Below are positions 13,844-25,663 of a stretch of DNA of 64,000 bases, piece after piece. A program made the position numbers and the translations under genes. Position 1 is the stretch's first letter, and each line of letters begins with the position of its first letter. Under the pieces are notes generated by a model that ran no database searches, was not told the DNA's origin, and was given only the letters and a program-made list of their open reading frames with translations. This DNA comes from Brevipalpus yothersi (lineage: Eukaryota; Arthropoda; Arachnida; Trombidiformes; Tenuipalpidae), in assembly GCA_003956705.1 (NCBI GenBank), contig QZCP01000723.1, positions 1-64,000 on the forward strand. Direction: 5' to 3'.

Positions 13844-14127
13844 GGCTTTGTACTGTTAATATACATTCCTCATAAGTATGCATGTATATCCGCAATCATC
13901 TAATCTTAATCATGAAAATTCAATACGATCACACACAAACTGATCAACGCTCCTTCTTAGACACAGTTTGTGTGCGTCTCTTTCTTCTTGTTCTTATTTT
14001 TGACTTGAAATAATTCCTTGGCCTCAATGTTGGAAGACCCATAATGTGTTTATACAGCGATTGTTGACGCTTAATTTTCCCTTGAATTGATATCTTAATG
14101 TGACCAAGAATATTATCAAAAATAAGT

Positions 14128-14169
14128 AGAAGAAGAAGAAGAAGAAGAAGAAGAAGAAGAAGAAGAAGA

Positions 14170-14237
<68 letters not shown>
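14128..14237. repeat. Composite (AAG)n(AG)n purine tract
   Basis: About 15 AGA/AAG triplets run without a break into about 32 AG units, giving a 110-nt stretch with no pyrimidine on this strand. Confidence 0.97.
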
Positions 14238-14240
<3 letters not shown>

Positions 14241-15420
14241 AAATGTGACATGATAGTTAACAAGTACAAGTGTATTTGAATATTTTGAATTTAAGATGCC
14301 ACTTTATCACCTCTTTCTGATGCCTCCCAACTGATCATGAATATTTTTATTTCAATTTAAATTAAATTTATTACACTTTCACCTTGTTGTGTATGTATAC
14401 ACACATGTGGAAATGGTTGTATCTATCATTTCATCTGATACAAGTGTATTTATATATTTATTTCTCTTCTCTCAATTCTGATCACTAATCTCTAATCACT
14501 TTCAATGGTGTCAGACTTTGTGAATATATTCAGAAAGAAGAAAATCTGTTTCCTATCATGTAGAAGAGTTTCAATGATTCAAAAAATTCCATCATCTCAG
14601 ATTGTGAGGAGGATCTCATGGTGAGGAAAAAGGAGTTCCTAAAGTCAATTCTGTACGTGATCAATTTAATAAAGATTGTGGATGACTTTAGTTTGTTACA
14701 TGATATTACCTACTATTACCTACATGTATACAAATGTATTTACCTTAAATTTTGCCGAGGCCACCAGTAGAGGATAGTTTTAGGTCTTCCTAGGGTAGTT
14801 ACATCGGTAAATTTAAATACAAATCCGATTATGTTCTGTCCATCATGATGGCATCAAATATTACCTGTTGAGGTCACACAGGAAGGACATGAAGATGAAT
14901 AATTAATGGAGAAATTCTGATTAGCGTGCTCATCACACACACACATGTACACTTATATAGTAGCAGTAGCTCATTATGAGAGGAATTTAAAATTCCGAGA
15001 CATTGAATAACATTTTTTCCTGTCCAATGTCATCGGTTGGCCAGTTTAAGTGAAGTGAACGCAGACCAAAGTGATTGAGGCTACTTTGTTACGCACTTTG
15101 ATCTTGACCTTATTATCATGATAAGATGTTCATGCATTTTGGTGAGGAAGAGAGAGAAAATAAAAATGATCTTCTTCCATAAAAAAAGTTCCAAGGACTT
15201 GTTTACTGGAGGCGTCGAGTAATTATCACTTCACTTCTGGATGATTGAGTCTACTTAAATTTCGGGTAAAAAATGTGATAAATTAACTGGTCCACCATAA
15301 AAGATGAGCCTCTCAAATGGAGCGAAGACAAGACTTGGATTGAAGAGAGAATCAAATGAATTGGTAAGAAAAAATAGCCCAAAGTGAGAAGATATTTTCT
15401 AACTCAATTTGAAATATATA

Positions 15421-16028
15421 CAGGGTTACCAAGGTTCAAATGTCAAAACTTGCATTAAATGGGGATACGAGACTCACCGTTCGATCCCTAGTAGTCTGGT
15501 GTATTTAGATTGAACAGAGAATGAAGTTTATCATAAAAAAATTTGGTTCTAAAATTCCATGTCGTTTCGGAGAAATCGAAAATTTCAAAAGTGATATATT
15601 TTTTGGTTTTTTAAAGTTTTTTGAAGCTAAATTCTGCGGTATCTTGGAGGATTCGATAACTAGTGGGCGCACCTAGGAGAAATTAATGTGAAATATTCTA
15701 CTATCTTTGTAGATTAATGGTATGAGAAAAAAAGGACGGAAATTGTGACCTGATCGAGAAATGAACAGTTTAGATCGAGGGGAATATTGGTGTTTGGAGA
15801 AATTGGAAAACGCCATACTAGAAAACCCATAGGTTTCAAAAATCTAAATTCTAATGATCAGGGAAATTTTCGATTTTTTCAGGAACTACTCAGAATTTTG
15901 GGATGAAATTTTTTCGTGATATACTTCACCTTTTCTTGATCGAAATATATAAAGTTTGAATAGTTCGAGCGACAGGTTTATTTTTGTTCTTTTATGGGAA
16001 TTGTGACATTTGAATCTTGGTAACCCTG
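15421..16028. mobile_element. MITE-like non-autonomous DNA transposon
   Basis: The left end begins CAGGGTTACCAAGG and the right end finishes CTTGGTAACCCTG. Read on opposite strands, the two termini match for about 26 bases with one or two mismatches. The element is about 608 bp and is flanked on both sides by TA, as expected for a target duplication of the Tc1/mariner type. No transposase reading frame is present inside, so it would need an enzyme in trans. A TC tract begins seven bases beyond the right-hand TA. The superfamily is inferred only from the TA duplication and terminal CAGG. No second copy was seen in the window. Confidence 0.8.
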
Positions 16029-16032
16029 TATT

Positions 16033-16035
<3 letters not shown>

Positions 16036-16085
<50 letters not shown>
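16036..16085. repeat. (TC)n microsatellite
   Basis: About 25 TC units next to the transposable element. Confidence 0.97.
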
Positions 16086-16088
<3 letters not shown>

Positions 16089-16998
16089 CATAAGCAACCT
16101 TTTAACATTTAAGACTTGGGATTTTCTTTGGAATTAATGGGAACGGAAGAGTTAAATGGCATGGAAGATCTGATGGGATATTCACTCGTGCATTGATACT
16201 TGCTAATTGAAAAAAATGAATCTTAGGGCTATTGACAAATATGACATCGGGAAAATCCCAAGACCTAAGCCTCATACTTGAGAGACAGAAAATATTTTTT
16301 TCGTCATTTTCGAATGTATTGGAGGAATGAAAAACAATGATTATTTACAGGTTATTAGCTAGGGATTTCTTGGAACTTGGAGAATTAATCCTGTTTTCAT
16401 TTACCGTGACCTGAGGGAAATGTTTTCCTATCCATTCCAACGTAATCAGCTGGTGAAATAATTTTGTAATAAAGTCAACCATCTAGTATTACGAGAAAAT
16501 ATCAATGATTAATTGCAAATGGACAAGATAACAAGTTGAATTTGCTGATAATTTCTTAGTTTCTTAGTTGAGCCGTTGATTTCATAGTGATCAGGCAGAA
16601 ATGATGTTTTTTACTCTTTTTCATTGCAGTCTCGTATAGAAAGAACGGTTTTCATTTCGAATTCTCAGCTGACTATTTGAGAGAAAATTTTAATCTAAGA
16701 TCCAGACGATTAGATGAATCTAACAATTTAGACTTCCGATTACTTTTCATTCAACTGAAAAGATCAATATCGCTTTCAAAACTGAATAGAAATGATGTGT
16801 AATCCTAATCCGATTGGTGTGGCTTACCAAAGTATTCGAATTGGATGATATCAGTTTGCAAATGAGCTAGTATGACCAGCAGTCCAATTTGAGTCAGTGT
16901 CTGGATGATATCGATCATCCAGCATCCAGCCACTGAACCGCACCTCAGCACTTCCCTGTCAATGAAATCGAAGAATTTGCATTCGATTATCATCTTAC

Positions 16999-16999
<1 letters not shown>

Positions 17000-17036
<37 letters not shown>
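17000..17036. repeat. (TC)n microsatellite
   Basis: About 18 pure TC units. Confidence 0.96.
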
Positions 17037-17042
<6 letters not shown>

Positions 17043-18080
17043 GACCTTGTGGCTTGTTTCGTTGGGAATAATCATTCAAAGATCCAATCAAAAAAGTAGC
17101 CAAAGTCGATGCGATTATTTCTTCCTCCACTTTGCATAATCCATAGTGCCAAGAAGCTTTTCACACAGATCGTATGATTGATGGTCATTTGAAAATTCAG
17201 TCATATGAGAAAAAATGACTGATATGAAGCCTCAAGATAACGTAAATTGAGTGTATAAAATTCTGGTTAGAAGTTTTTCATAGCTCAATGTGTGCCCACT
17301 AGACAAGCATGACGATAACCTTCGAAAATTGTGGTCAAAGATTTTCCTGTGGATTCTGATGAGCTGAGTAAAAGTTATTCAATCGAGATGCAAATTTTAT
17401 CTATTCGATTTTTTAACTAGTCATGATGGATTGATCAAAACCATTTTCTCAGCCATATCTTTTAGAGTTCAAGAAATGAATTAATGAACTTATCAGGATC
17501 ATATCATTCCCTGAATGAAGAAAAAATTTTTGGAATAATAATGCATAATAGAGAAAGGGTAGAGAACGTTTGAGTGGAAATTACTGAGCAGTATGGATAG
17601 TTATATTATAGTTATATTAATGAAATTCTGTTGGATAAACGTTTAGCTTGACGATTTATATCTCCAGCAATCTGAATCAAGATCTTCATCCATTCCAGGA
17701 GAACCCAGGCAAAGTCAATTGCCAAAGCCTAGTGTGAGCCTCATTTCGTGATTTGAGTATTTAAAAAAAAATGATTTCGTAATTTCTCTCGAAAATCTTC
17801 TACAATCAGAGCTCGGTCATAATGTTATAATTTTACATCCACTACCAATGCTGATTATATAACTATTTTATGTGTCTAAATATTATAACCACTAGTTTTG
17901 AGCCCATAAATCCAAACGGCTATAATACAATGTATTAATGTATCCTGTGGCCAGCCTGAGTCCATTCAATTTTTGAAGGACATCCAACGCACACTAAACC
18001 ACTGACCACGTTGTCGTTCATCATCATAATTATGAGCCAGAATATTATTTCTATCATGAATCGACAAAGTTTCTGGAATT

Positions 18081-18084
<4 letters not shown>

Positions 18085-18114
<30 letters not shown>
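18085..18114. repeat. (TC)n microsatellite
   Basis: About 15 pure TC units. Confidence 0.95.
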
Positions 18115-18121
<7 letters not shown>

Positions 18122-18701
18122 CTCTTAGGAAAGAGGGAAACGAATTTGAGTCACAGATTCACACTCATGATTGTGTTAATTGATATTCAAGAGAACGGCA
18201 ACAAGCAATCATTATAGCAATCAAGAAACAAATGATAGAAAAGATGATGTAAGGTGCATTTAAGTGGAAATATTATATTCAATGCAGTATTACATAAGAT
18301 GAAGGAGGTAACTTGGAACAAAATCATGATCTCTGAACTTGGAATTCACTTTCTGGTGAGATTAATCGGTGGCAAAAAAAGTGGAATTTAGAGAAGAAAA
18401 TTCCGAAAGGATGATAAGGAAAAAATATGTAATATTCATTGTTTCTTTCTCTCTTTCACATGAGAGAATTTGTTGAACCTTCGGGTACATATGAGAGAAG
18501 AGATAATTTGAGCCTCAATAGAGCATGAAACTTGAAATTATTTGGAAAATTATTCCAGAGGTAAGAAGAGTCTTGAGATTATGACGAGCATCATGATGAA
18601 TAGTCAAGTAGCGTTGGAACACTGATGTATCTCAACGAATGAATTGGATGGGATTAGATTCTCCACGATTTTGAGGATGGATAATTGATTTTACCTTCAT
18701 G

Positions 18702-18703
<2 letters not shown>

Positions 18704-18773
<70 letters not shown>
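18704..18773. repeat. (AG)n microsatellite
   Basis: About 35 pure AG units, among the longest tracts seen. Confidence 0.97.
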
Positions 18774-18775
<2 letters not shown>

Positions 18776-20690
18776 CACAATAGTTCACGAGGAATCATCA
18801 TCCTTTCATCCATAGAAATTTTGACGATACCATCTCCTCATCTGAGGAATGAATATGTTAAAGAGAGAAAGTTCTTTTTCTCGCAATCATTGTGTACAAG
18901 TTTTTTCAGAGGAAAAAATGGAAAGGCTGAGAGGATGTTATTCAAATTCTTGCCGCTCAATTGATTTAATCATCACTCGTCCAATGAATGAGCAATAGAT
19001 GCATACAATTTATTATACAAATTATTCGCGCGCTTTCCCATTCTCTCTCTCGTCATTTTGCCAGATAACATTTGAGCCGATGCATAGTAGTGAGAAAAAG
19101 TTTCCAGTAGTATGGATACGCAATCATGGATCAACAATCAATGTAAAAAGATGATAACAATTGGTGTGCATACATTCAAGTGTTCATGCTAATTCAATTG
19201 ATCATCACGTCTCAAATATTACCTCTTTCTCTACGATCAAAGTTGTGGGAGTTGAGAGAGGAGACAGTAGCAAGATGTTGAGATGGAAAAAAATTTGACT
19301 TCACTTGGACGCATAATTTTCATTCATCATTCTCTCTCTCTTTTTCCAATTGAACTTATGATTCTTTTTTTTCATGTCTTAAACACGTTTAACCAATTTT
19401 TTTACACACATTTGATCAAATCGACGAATTTTATCCGCCAGACGAACACCTATTGATTGAATAGAATCGAATGTAGAGATGCGAACATTCTGAATTAATG
19501 ATTGGCTTGACAAGGGTTCAAGGAATTACATGCAAATGCAAGGATGACCATGTGGATGTACCATAATTGTGGCCAAACCTCAAGGATGGAGAATTTATCC
19601 TTTTTCTTGTGATGTTATGAATCAATAATTGGTTAGTTCGATAAAACAACAGGAAAATCGAACTTGTGGGGAGTAACAAGATAGATCAGATGAAAATTTC
19701 AAGGATCAGGGATTCACTGGAGAACATCTTCTACCTTGAACAAAGAGAGAAAGTTCCGTACATTATCACAATTGTATCAAATCTGATCAATTTGATGAGG
19801 AATAGCCCTTTAGAATGATCGTTTGTGTCCTTCATTCCTACAATATACCAGCTATCTGATCAAGGAGAGACAAATTTCGATTTGTTTTAAGGCAGATGAA
19901 ATTGAAAAATTAAGCCATGAAATGAACAGGGACATTCGTCAAATTTATTTCAAAGAAAATGAGGAAGAGAGAGATGAGATGAAATGAGATGGAACAAAAG
20001 AGTAACATAAATTGATCTTTTCCTTCTCTCTGGTTAATTCAATTAACAACTCACATTGTGATGGAGTTAAATTCTTGAAATATCCTTGGAAATTGTGGGA
20101 ACAAGGGCAATCTTGATAAATCTTCTCTCACCATTATCTGATTCTCAAGGAACCACATACAAGCCAACGGAAGAGAGATAGTGAGAATGAAAGGAAACCC
20201 GAAAAATTGTGAAGGTTGTAAGATTAGTCAAATTAACACACTTAACATTTCGTGGGTAGAATTTTTGCTATCATCTAATGTTATCGAGTCTTAATTTGAT
20301 CTTTATCACACACAGGATTAGCCAATATTCGACGCCTTTATAATCTGATTTGGGTGTGTAACGGAACAGCAGATTGAATATAAGATCAGATTAGAAAGTG
20401 ATGAGATTGAGTGGGGAAAAAACTGGTGAACAGCATTCTTGAGACTAGTGGAAGAACGATAAATATTCGAAATTTTCTCAACTCTAGCCACTGTCATGTG
20501 ACATTGTCTGATCAAGTGAGATTTTTGATTTATAAAAATATTGATCGAACATGCTGACAATAATTCGAATCACAATCGAATATCTCAGCATGCTAATCGA
20601 ACTGTTGGTGATCTTTGAATGGATCCACAATCGTAGTCCATGGAAGTTGAAATATCGTTGAACTTGGGTTCAGACTCATAAGTGGCCTGA

Positions 20691-20693
<3 letters not shown>

Positions 20694-20748
<55 letters not shown>
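20694..20748. repeat. (TC)n microsatellite
   Basis: TC run with a single TTTC interruption near its right end. It is the last long tract before the gene-dense block. Confidence 0.96.
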
Positions 20749-20749
<1 letters not shown>

Positions 20750-22275
20750 ATCATTCAATATACCTTTTCTATTGAAAAGTCATAAGTTACATGATGTGAA
20801 CAATACTTGAGTGCGAAATATTTCATGTTTCGAGTTCATCTTCATTTTCCTTCAAGCTCTTCAGAAAGAGTGAAAGAGAATGTATCAAAATCATTTTTTG
20901 ATTCATCAACATGAGTGGTGATACATGTATAAAAGATGAATCTTTAAGATGGTCTGATCGAGAGAAACTCTTTTTTTTTGCATGCTGTTCGCACTCCGTT
21001 ATATTGATTCGTTGGAGTAGCAACCTTGAAAATAGCCATAAAAAGTTGTCGATTGAGAAGATTGTAAGAGAATTGAGTCTGTTGGTTGGACATCATCATG
21101 GTCCAAGATCATGCAGTGAATGAACAGGAAAATGGATTTGGAATCGAATGCAAATGATGGTTATCGGTTTTTTTCTGGATGAAAGATATGAGTGTTGCCC
21201 AGTTCGGTCAAGAAGATCATGAATCAAAGACCTAACGAAAAGTTTCGTCATATGGGAAAATTTACTCTATATTGATTTATAGCCTATTGTTTGATATGTC
21301 TGATCTGATTGCCATTCATTTTGCTAGAGCTTCTAGTAGAAGGCAATATGCGGGAATTTCTCTCAGCAAATCTCATCAACATTTGCTTATCATTAAATGA
21401 TACTAGTGACTTTGATTCAATCATTCGAGTCGAAAATTAATTTACAGCTCCTAGAGACAAGATCAAAATTTTTTCACTCTCGAACTTACCGGTACCATAA
21501 TTGATGCATTTCTCATGTGAAGAGATAGGTGTAGGCAGAAATGAAAGATCATATCGATGTGAAGAAAACAATGATCAACACTTATAATCTAGAATTGTGA
21601 TATACTGTGTTCTATCCAGTTTTTACGAATATCATATTTGTGAGAATATCGCTTAATTCAATGCTTTTTTGGTCAAAAAGTTTCTCAAAATAGTTAGTGT
21701 ATCTTACCAATACACACATCAATCAGCCTCAACGGAAAGAGTGAGAACTTTTGATCTTTCTTTACTAGATCTTTCAGTTTTTCAATAATACAATACCGTT
21801 TGCAATATTTGATTGAGAAAAATACATTTTTGAGACTATAATGCCTTGTAAGATTATTGCTAAGATCCATGAAAAATGATGGAAAATTTGATCTAAATTT
21901 TCATTCTCAAAAATCACTTTTGAACTTGCTGCTTTTGCCGCTCTTTCGAAAACCATTCAAACTGTCAACATTTAAAATACGCAATTGAAAAACCTTCAAC
22001 ATTGTCATTAAGGATTCCTGTGATACTGTTTAACATTAGCCAAAGATTATCCATTGACATCATATTCAGACCATTAAGGTGTACACAGTGATCAACACTC
22101 AATTGGTCAATCAACGAGAATAGCTCAACAGTTGATCAATTTTTGGTTGACATCCAGTGTGAAGTGATTGTGTTTCGTACAGTTATTGAATGTTTTGATA
22201 TCTTGTTGGTTGTTGGTTGTGTTTTATTAGTTTTTATTGTTGTACACATTGAATTCTATTCTGATCATCATCAAC

Positions 22276-23428
22276 ATGACCGATAATTGTTCCCAGCCCA
22301 AATGTTTGTCAGCCGAAAAGCCAATGGTTGATCATGATGAAAGTGAGGAGAGTGAAGAAGGTAAGTTATCGGTTGAATTTGTATATCGTATTGATGCTCA
22401 CTTGATGAAAGGGTAACTCTTGTTGATTGATTTAACTTTCCGCAGAGAGAGAAAAAGTTGATGATGCTCCAGGTGGTGATGAGGAAATGTATGAGCTGAC
22501 ACCGGACATGGTTCAAGTGGATCTAACTCATTGTCGAATAAAGCGAATTGAAGGATTCGAGATATTGGAGAGGCTTGAGGTGTTTGGCTTGCGAAATAAT
22601 TTGATCAAAAAAATTGAGAATCTTGAAAGACTTACCAATCTTAGAGAGCTTGAATTGTATGACAATCAAATAACCAAGATCGAAAATTTGGATTCCCTTG
22701 TCAATTTGGAGTGAGTGAATCTATTTATTGGCCTCGATCGTTTGTTATTAATTTTTGTTTAAATTTGATTCGCTTCCAGAGTTTTGGATTTATCTTTCAA
22801 TCGTATTCGCAAAATTGAAGGCTTGGATCGATTGGTCAAATTGAAGAAACTTTTCTTACCAAGCAATAAGATCACCAAAATAGAGAACCTTGATCATCTT
22901 CAAAATTTAACAATGTTAGAGCTTGGTTCCAACAAGATACGAGTCATCGAGAATTTGGACAATCTGGTCAATTTAACCCAACTTTTTTTGGGCAGAAATA
23001 AGATTACCAAACTCCAAAATCTCGACAAAGTGACAAACATTACCTTGATAAGTATTCAGAGCAATCGTCTCACCAAAATAGAGGGCCTAGACTCTCTGAT
23101 CAATTTAGAGGAACTCTACATAAGTCACAATGGTATTGAGAGATTAGAGAATTTGGATCACAATCTAAAGCTGAAAACATTAGACATCGCAAACAATAGG
23201 ATCAAAACACTTGACAATCTGAATCATCTGAAATCTCTCAATGAAATATGGGCAAACGATAACAAAATTTCTCAATGGAAAGAAATCGAGATGTTGAAAC
23301 ATTTTCCGGAACTGATGGAAGTTTATTTTGAACGAAATCCAATCGAAGAGGATCCTATGTACAGAAAAAAATTGATGCTTCTCTGTCCCCACATCAAGAA
23401 GATAGATGCTCTATTGTGTCCATCTTGA
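22276..23428 (+). CDS. PPP1R7: Protein phosphatase 1 regulatory subunit 7 (SDS22)
   Basis: A leucine-rich-repeat protein that binds the PP1 catalytic subunit and is known to act in PP1 biogenesis and mitosis. Three exons: 22,276-22,360, 22,446-22,710 and 22,780-23,428, with introns of 85 and 69 nt and consensus borders (GTAAGT, GTGAGT). The joined frame is 332 codons, close to the usual length. An acidic N-terminus (residues about 15-45) is followed by about eleven 22-residue SDS22-type repeats of the form L..N.I.KIENL..L..L..L. An LRRcap-like end follows (EVYFERNPIEEDPMYRK), then a short tail ending in LLCPS. The 3' end is only 50 bp from the convergent COX4 stop. No disruption was seen. Confidence 0.95.
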
Positions 23429-23477
23429 GCTTTGACTTCGGCCATGTATTGATCATTATTAATTATTCTAATATCAT

Positions 23478-24178
23478 CTACTTCTTTTTCCAACAATTGT
23501 TTTCATAATCCCATTTTGATGAGATACCCTCTACTTCATCAGTGTGATTGACAAGATGATACTTGAGTGCAAGTCGCATGTTGTCCGGTAAAAATGATTC
23601 CGGTAGAGGTGGCATGTTGTAAATTTTGTTTAACAAGAAAAGAGTCATTCCCATCGATACACACCAAAGACAACCAGCTAAATATAATTTCCATACACCG
23701 GAAGGTGCGAGCAATTCAGCGTATGTACGGCAGAAAGAATGGCGATAAACTGCGAAATGAAGAGAAGAATCATTTAGCATTTAATTGATTATAAAATGAC
23801 CATCAATAGTAGCCGATAAAAAGTGAAAATACATGTACGAAGCATTCATATTTAGTAAGTGATTTACTCACGTGTTTTCTTCTCCTCTTTGGTGAGCTTT
23901 TTCCAGTCACCCTTCTCTTTTTCCTTCAATTTCAATATCTCTGGTGTATCTTGGCGAAATCGTATAGCAGGAAATGGCCTAATAGGTCGATCATAATAGG
24001 TGGGATCACCATTGATACCAAATCCAACTACTTCTCGATTACCAACAATGTCTCGCCATTTTTTGGTTACTTGAATGCCATGAATGCCTCTAGATTGCTG
24101 CTGTAAACAATTGACTCTATTGATCACTATTAAGCTAAACTCTTTGCTCATCAACGACCGGAAACCATTGTAAGACAT
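23478..24178 (-). CDS. Cytochrome c oxidase subunit 4
   Basis: Nuclear-encoded subunit of mitochondrial complex IV, in the inner membrane. Exon 1 is 23,872-24,178 and exon 2 is 23,478-23,749, with a 122-nt intron (GTGAGT..TTTCGCAG) splitting a Leu codon; 192 codons in total. The N-terminus is basic and hydroxylated, as expected for a mitochondrial presequence. The matrix part carries DRPIRPFPAIRF and DWKKLTKEEKKTLYRHSFC. A single membrane span follows (VWKLYLAGCLWCVSMGMTLF) and then the intermembrane tail with KWDYENNCWKKK. These blocks follow the COX4 family order. It converges on PPP1R7 and lies downstream of YRDC on the same strand, 0.65 kb away. Confidence 0.95.
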
Positions 24179-24832
24179 TATCAGCCACAGAAGTAAAGTT
24201 AATTACTCTCTTCTTTCACAATATATTTCTCAAAAACAAATCAATTTTAACACACAAACACAATTAATCCAAACATACACACACACACAAACATCACAAT
24301 CCAAGCCAAAAGGACAACTTTTGGAGGAGATACCGGTTTGCGCATGAGCTGTTTATTGGTGCGAGTTTCGAAAATTTACGAAATTGAAAAAACTTAAGTT
24401 TTGATTGAGTCAACTACTACTAATAAAATGACCATCGAAGATGGTACCTCTTGACCCACCTCTGTTCACCTTTAACCTTGGCATATTATCGGTGGAAGCC
24501 TTGGGTGATCACACACACTGGTATGTGGGTCAATTAGGCCGATTTGTGAAGGTTTTCGAATACGTCAATCCTGTAAGGATGGTCAACCGGTAATTCTGCC
24601 TTTTCGTATGACCGGATGTCCACCATGAGTGGGATTAAGGGGGTGAGGGTCAAAGTTTGAATGCAAGTGTGAGATGGGGTGAAAGGGTATTTATAGAGTG
24701 GGGTATGTTTGAGGAAGAAGAAGAGGGTGATGAAGGGAGGATGAGAAGCGTCGGTTGTAGACCATGATTCAAAATTATTTATTTCGAAAAAAGAAAACAT
24801 TCAACATGGACAGAAATTGAGGGATATATTTG
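24179..24832. other. Intergenic DNA between COX4 and YRDC
   Basis: Contains the COX4 5' flank and YRDC 3' flank. An 88-codon minus-strand frame (24,534-24,800) has no recognisable domain and is probably chance. A CA-rich patch lies at about 24,250-24,290. Confidence 0.5.
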
Positions 24833-25522
24833 TCATAATATTTCTTTTAAGGAGAATTGATCAGAAAGTATAGAGCGTGCTAAATTAAGAGCACATCCTG
24901 GCCGATTAATACGAAAAAAGTTTGGTTGAGAGAGATCAATCACAGTAGAGCCCAATTTTTGGGGATCGCCTATTAGGGGGCCTCCATCGAATACATAGTC
25001 TAAATTGGACCAGAGATAGGAAAATTCATCTATTTTACCACAGCTTTTGTCAAAACTTTTGTTGGCACTTGTCAGAGCTAGAGGTTCTCGTAATGTGGAA
25101 CACAGTGACAAAATGAAACTGTGATCTGGTATGCGGATTCCGATCGATTTCACATCAGGATTGATATGTTCACTAAGCTTTGGAGATCGATCAAATATGA
25201 GAGTAAATGGTCCAGGAAACATGGCTCGCAGTAGTGATTCAGGAACAGTGACTTGACTCCATTCGAAAATTTCTTCGACACTACCCAAACACAAGGCGAG
25301 AGGTTTCTTTCGATCTCGTGATTTGATCTGATAAATACGATTGATTACATCTGGATTCTGAGCTTTACCAGCGATACCGTATATTGTATCAGTGGGAACA
25401 CTGATAACACCACCACGATTGAGTGTATCAACTGCTAATTCAATAGCTTTGCTGTTGAGTAGATCATTTGGAAGAGTAATAACTTTTGAGTTCATCTTGA
25501 TGACTCTGGTGAAAAAGTTCAT
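24833..25522 (-). CDS. YRDC: Threonylcarbamoyl-AMP synthase (YrdC/Sua5 family)
   Basis: Makes threonylcarbamoyl-adenylate from threonine, bicarbonate and ATP, the first step of the t6A37 modification on ANN-decoding tRNAs. Single exon of 229 codons spanning one YrdC domain. Visible signatures are VPTDTIYGIAGKAQN near residues 42-56, the nucleotide-binding IKSRDRKKPLALCLG, FPGPFTLIF, GIRIPDHSF and the TSANKS loop. The C-terminal Sua5 domain of bacterial and yeast forms is absent, as in animal YRDC. Two in-frame Met codons (residues 1 and 10) are possible starts; the longer leader (MNFFTRVIK) is basic and hydrophobic and could support mitochondrial import, as reported for animal YRDC. The neighbouring minus-strand gene upstream is the cupin-like gene. 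Confidence 0.93.
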   Translation of the reverse strand: MNFFTRVIKMNSKVITLPNDLLNSKAIELAVDTLNRGGVISVPTDTIYGIAGKAQNPDVINRIYQIKSRDRKKPLALCLGSVEEIFEWSQVTVPESLLRAMFPGPFTLIFDRSPKLSEHINPDVKSIGIRIPDHSFILSLCSTLREPLALTSANKSFDKSCGKIDEFSYLWSNLDYVFDGGPLIGDPQKLGSTVIDLSQPNFFRINRPGCALNLARSILSDQFSLKEIL

Positions 25523-25663
25523 CTTGTGAATGTTGATTGCTCTACTTGAGCAAGAACGGTTAACACATGAGGTGGAGAGAGAGAGAGAAAAAAAAGAGAG
25601 CGAAAGAGAAAGATTGATAGATTGAGATCTTTTTGAGACAATATTAATGATGGGGAATATCTA

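Larger units (their letters stand above)
3965..22275. other. 18-kb gene-poor region rich in GA/TC tracts
   Basis: No conserved coding exon or RNA gene was recognised on either strand. Open frames here are short, or are Ser-Leu / Arg-Glu translations of the microsatellites. Contents that can be supported are the dinucleotide tracts listed separately, a GAAA tract, a composite purine tract and one inverted-repeat transposable element at 15,421-16,028. The region could be intergenic regulatory DNA or a large intron of an unrecognised gene; small exons or non-coding RNAs could be missed by eye. Confidence 0.6.

Noticed and set aside
14731..14832. Imperfect inverted repeat (GTATTTACC... / ...GGTAAATTTAAATAC)
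   Set aside because: Arms are short and gapped in AT-rich DNA and no target duplication was seen; chance is likely.
1..21000. Regular repeats considered as a CRISPR array or satellite
   Set aside because: They are simple dinucleotide runs without unique spacers of fixed length, in a eukaryotic genome with introns.
24534..24800. 88-codon minus-strand frame between YRDC and COX4
   Set aside because: No recognisable domain, Pro/Thr/Leu-rich start; could be a small orphan but nothing supports it.
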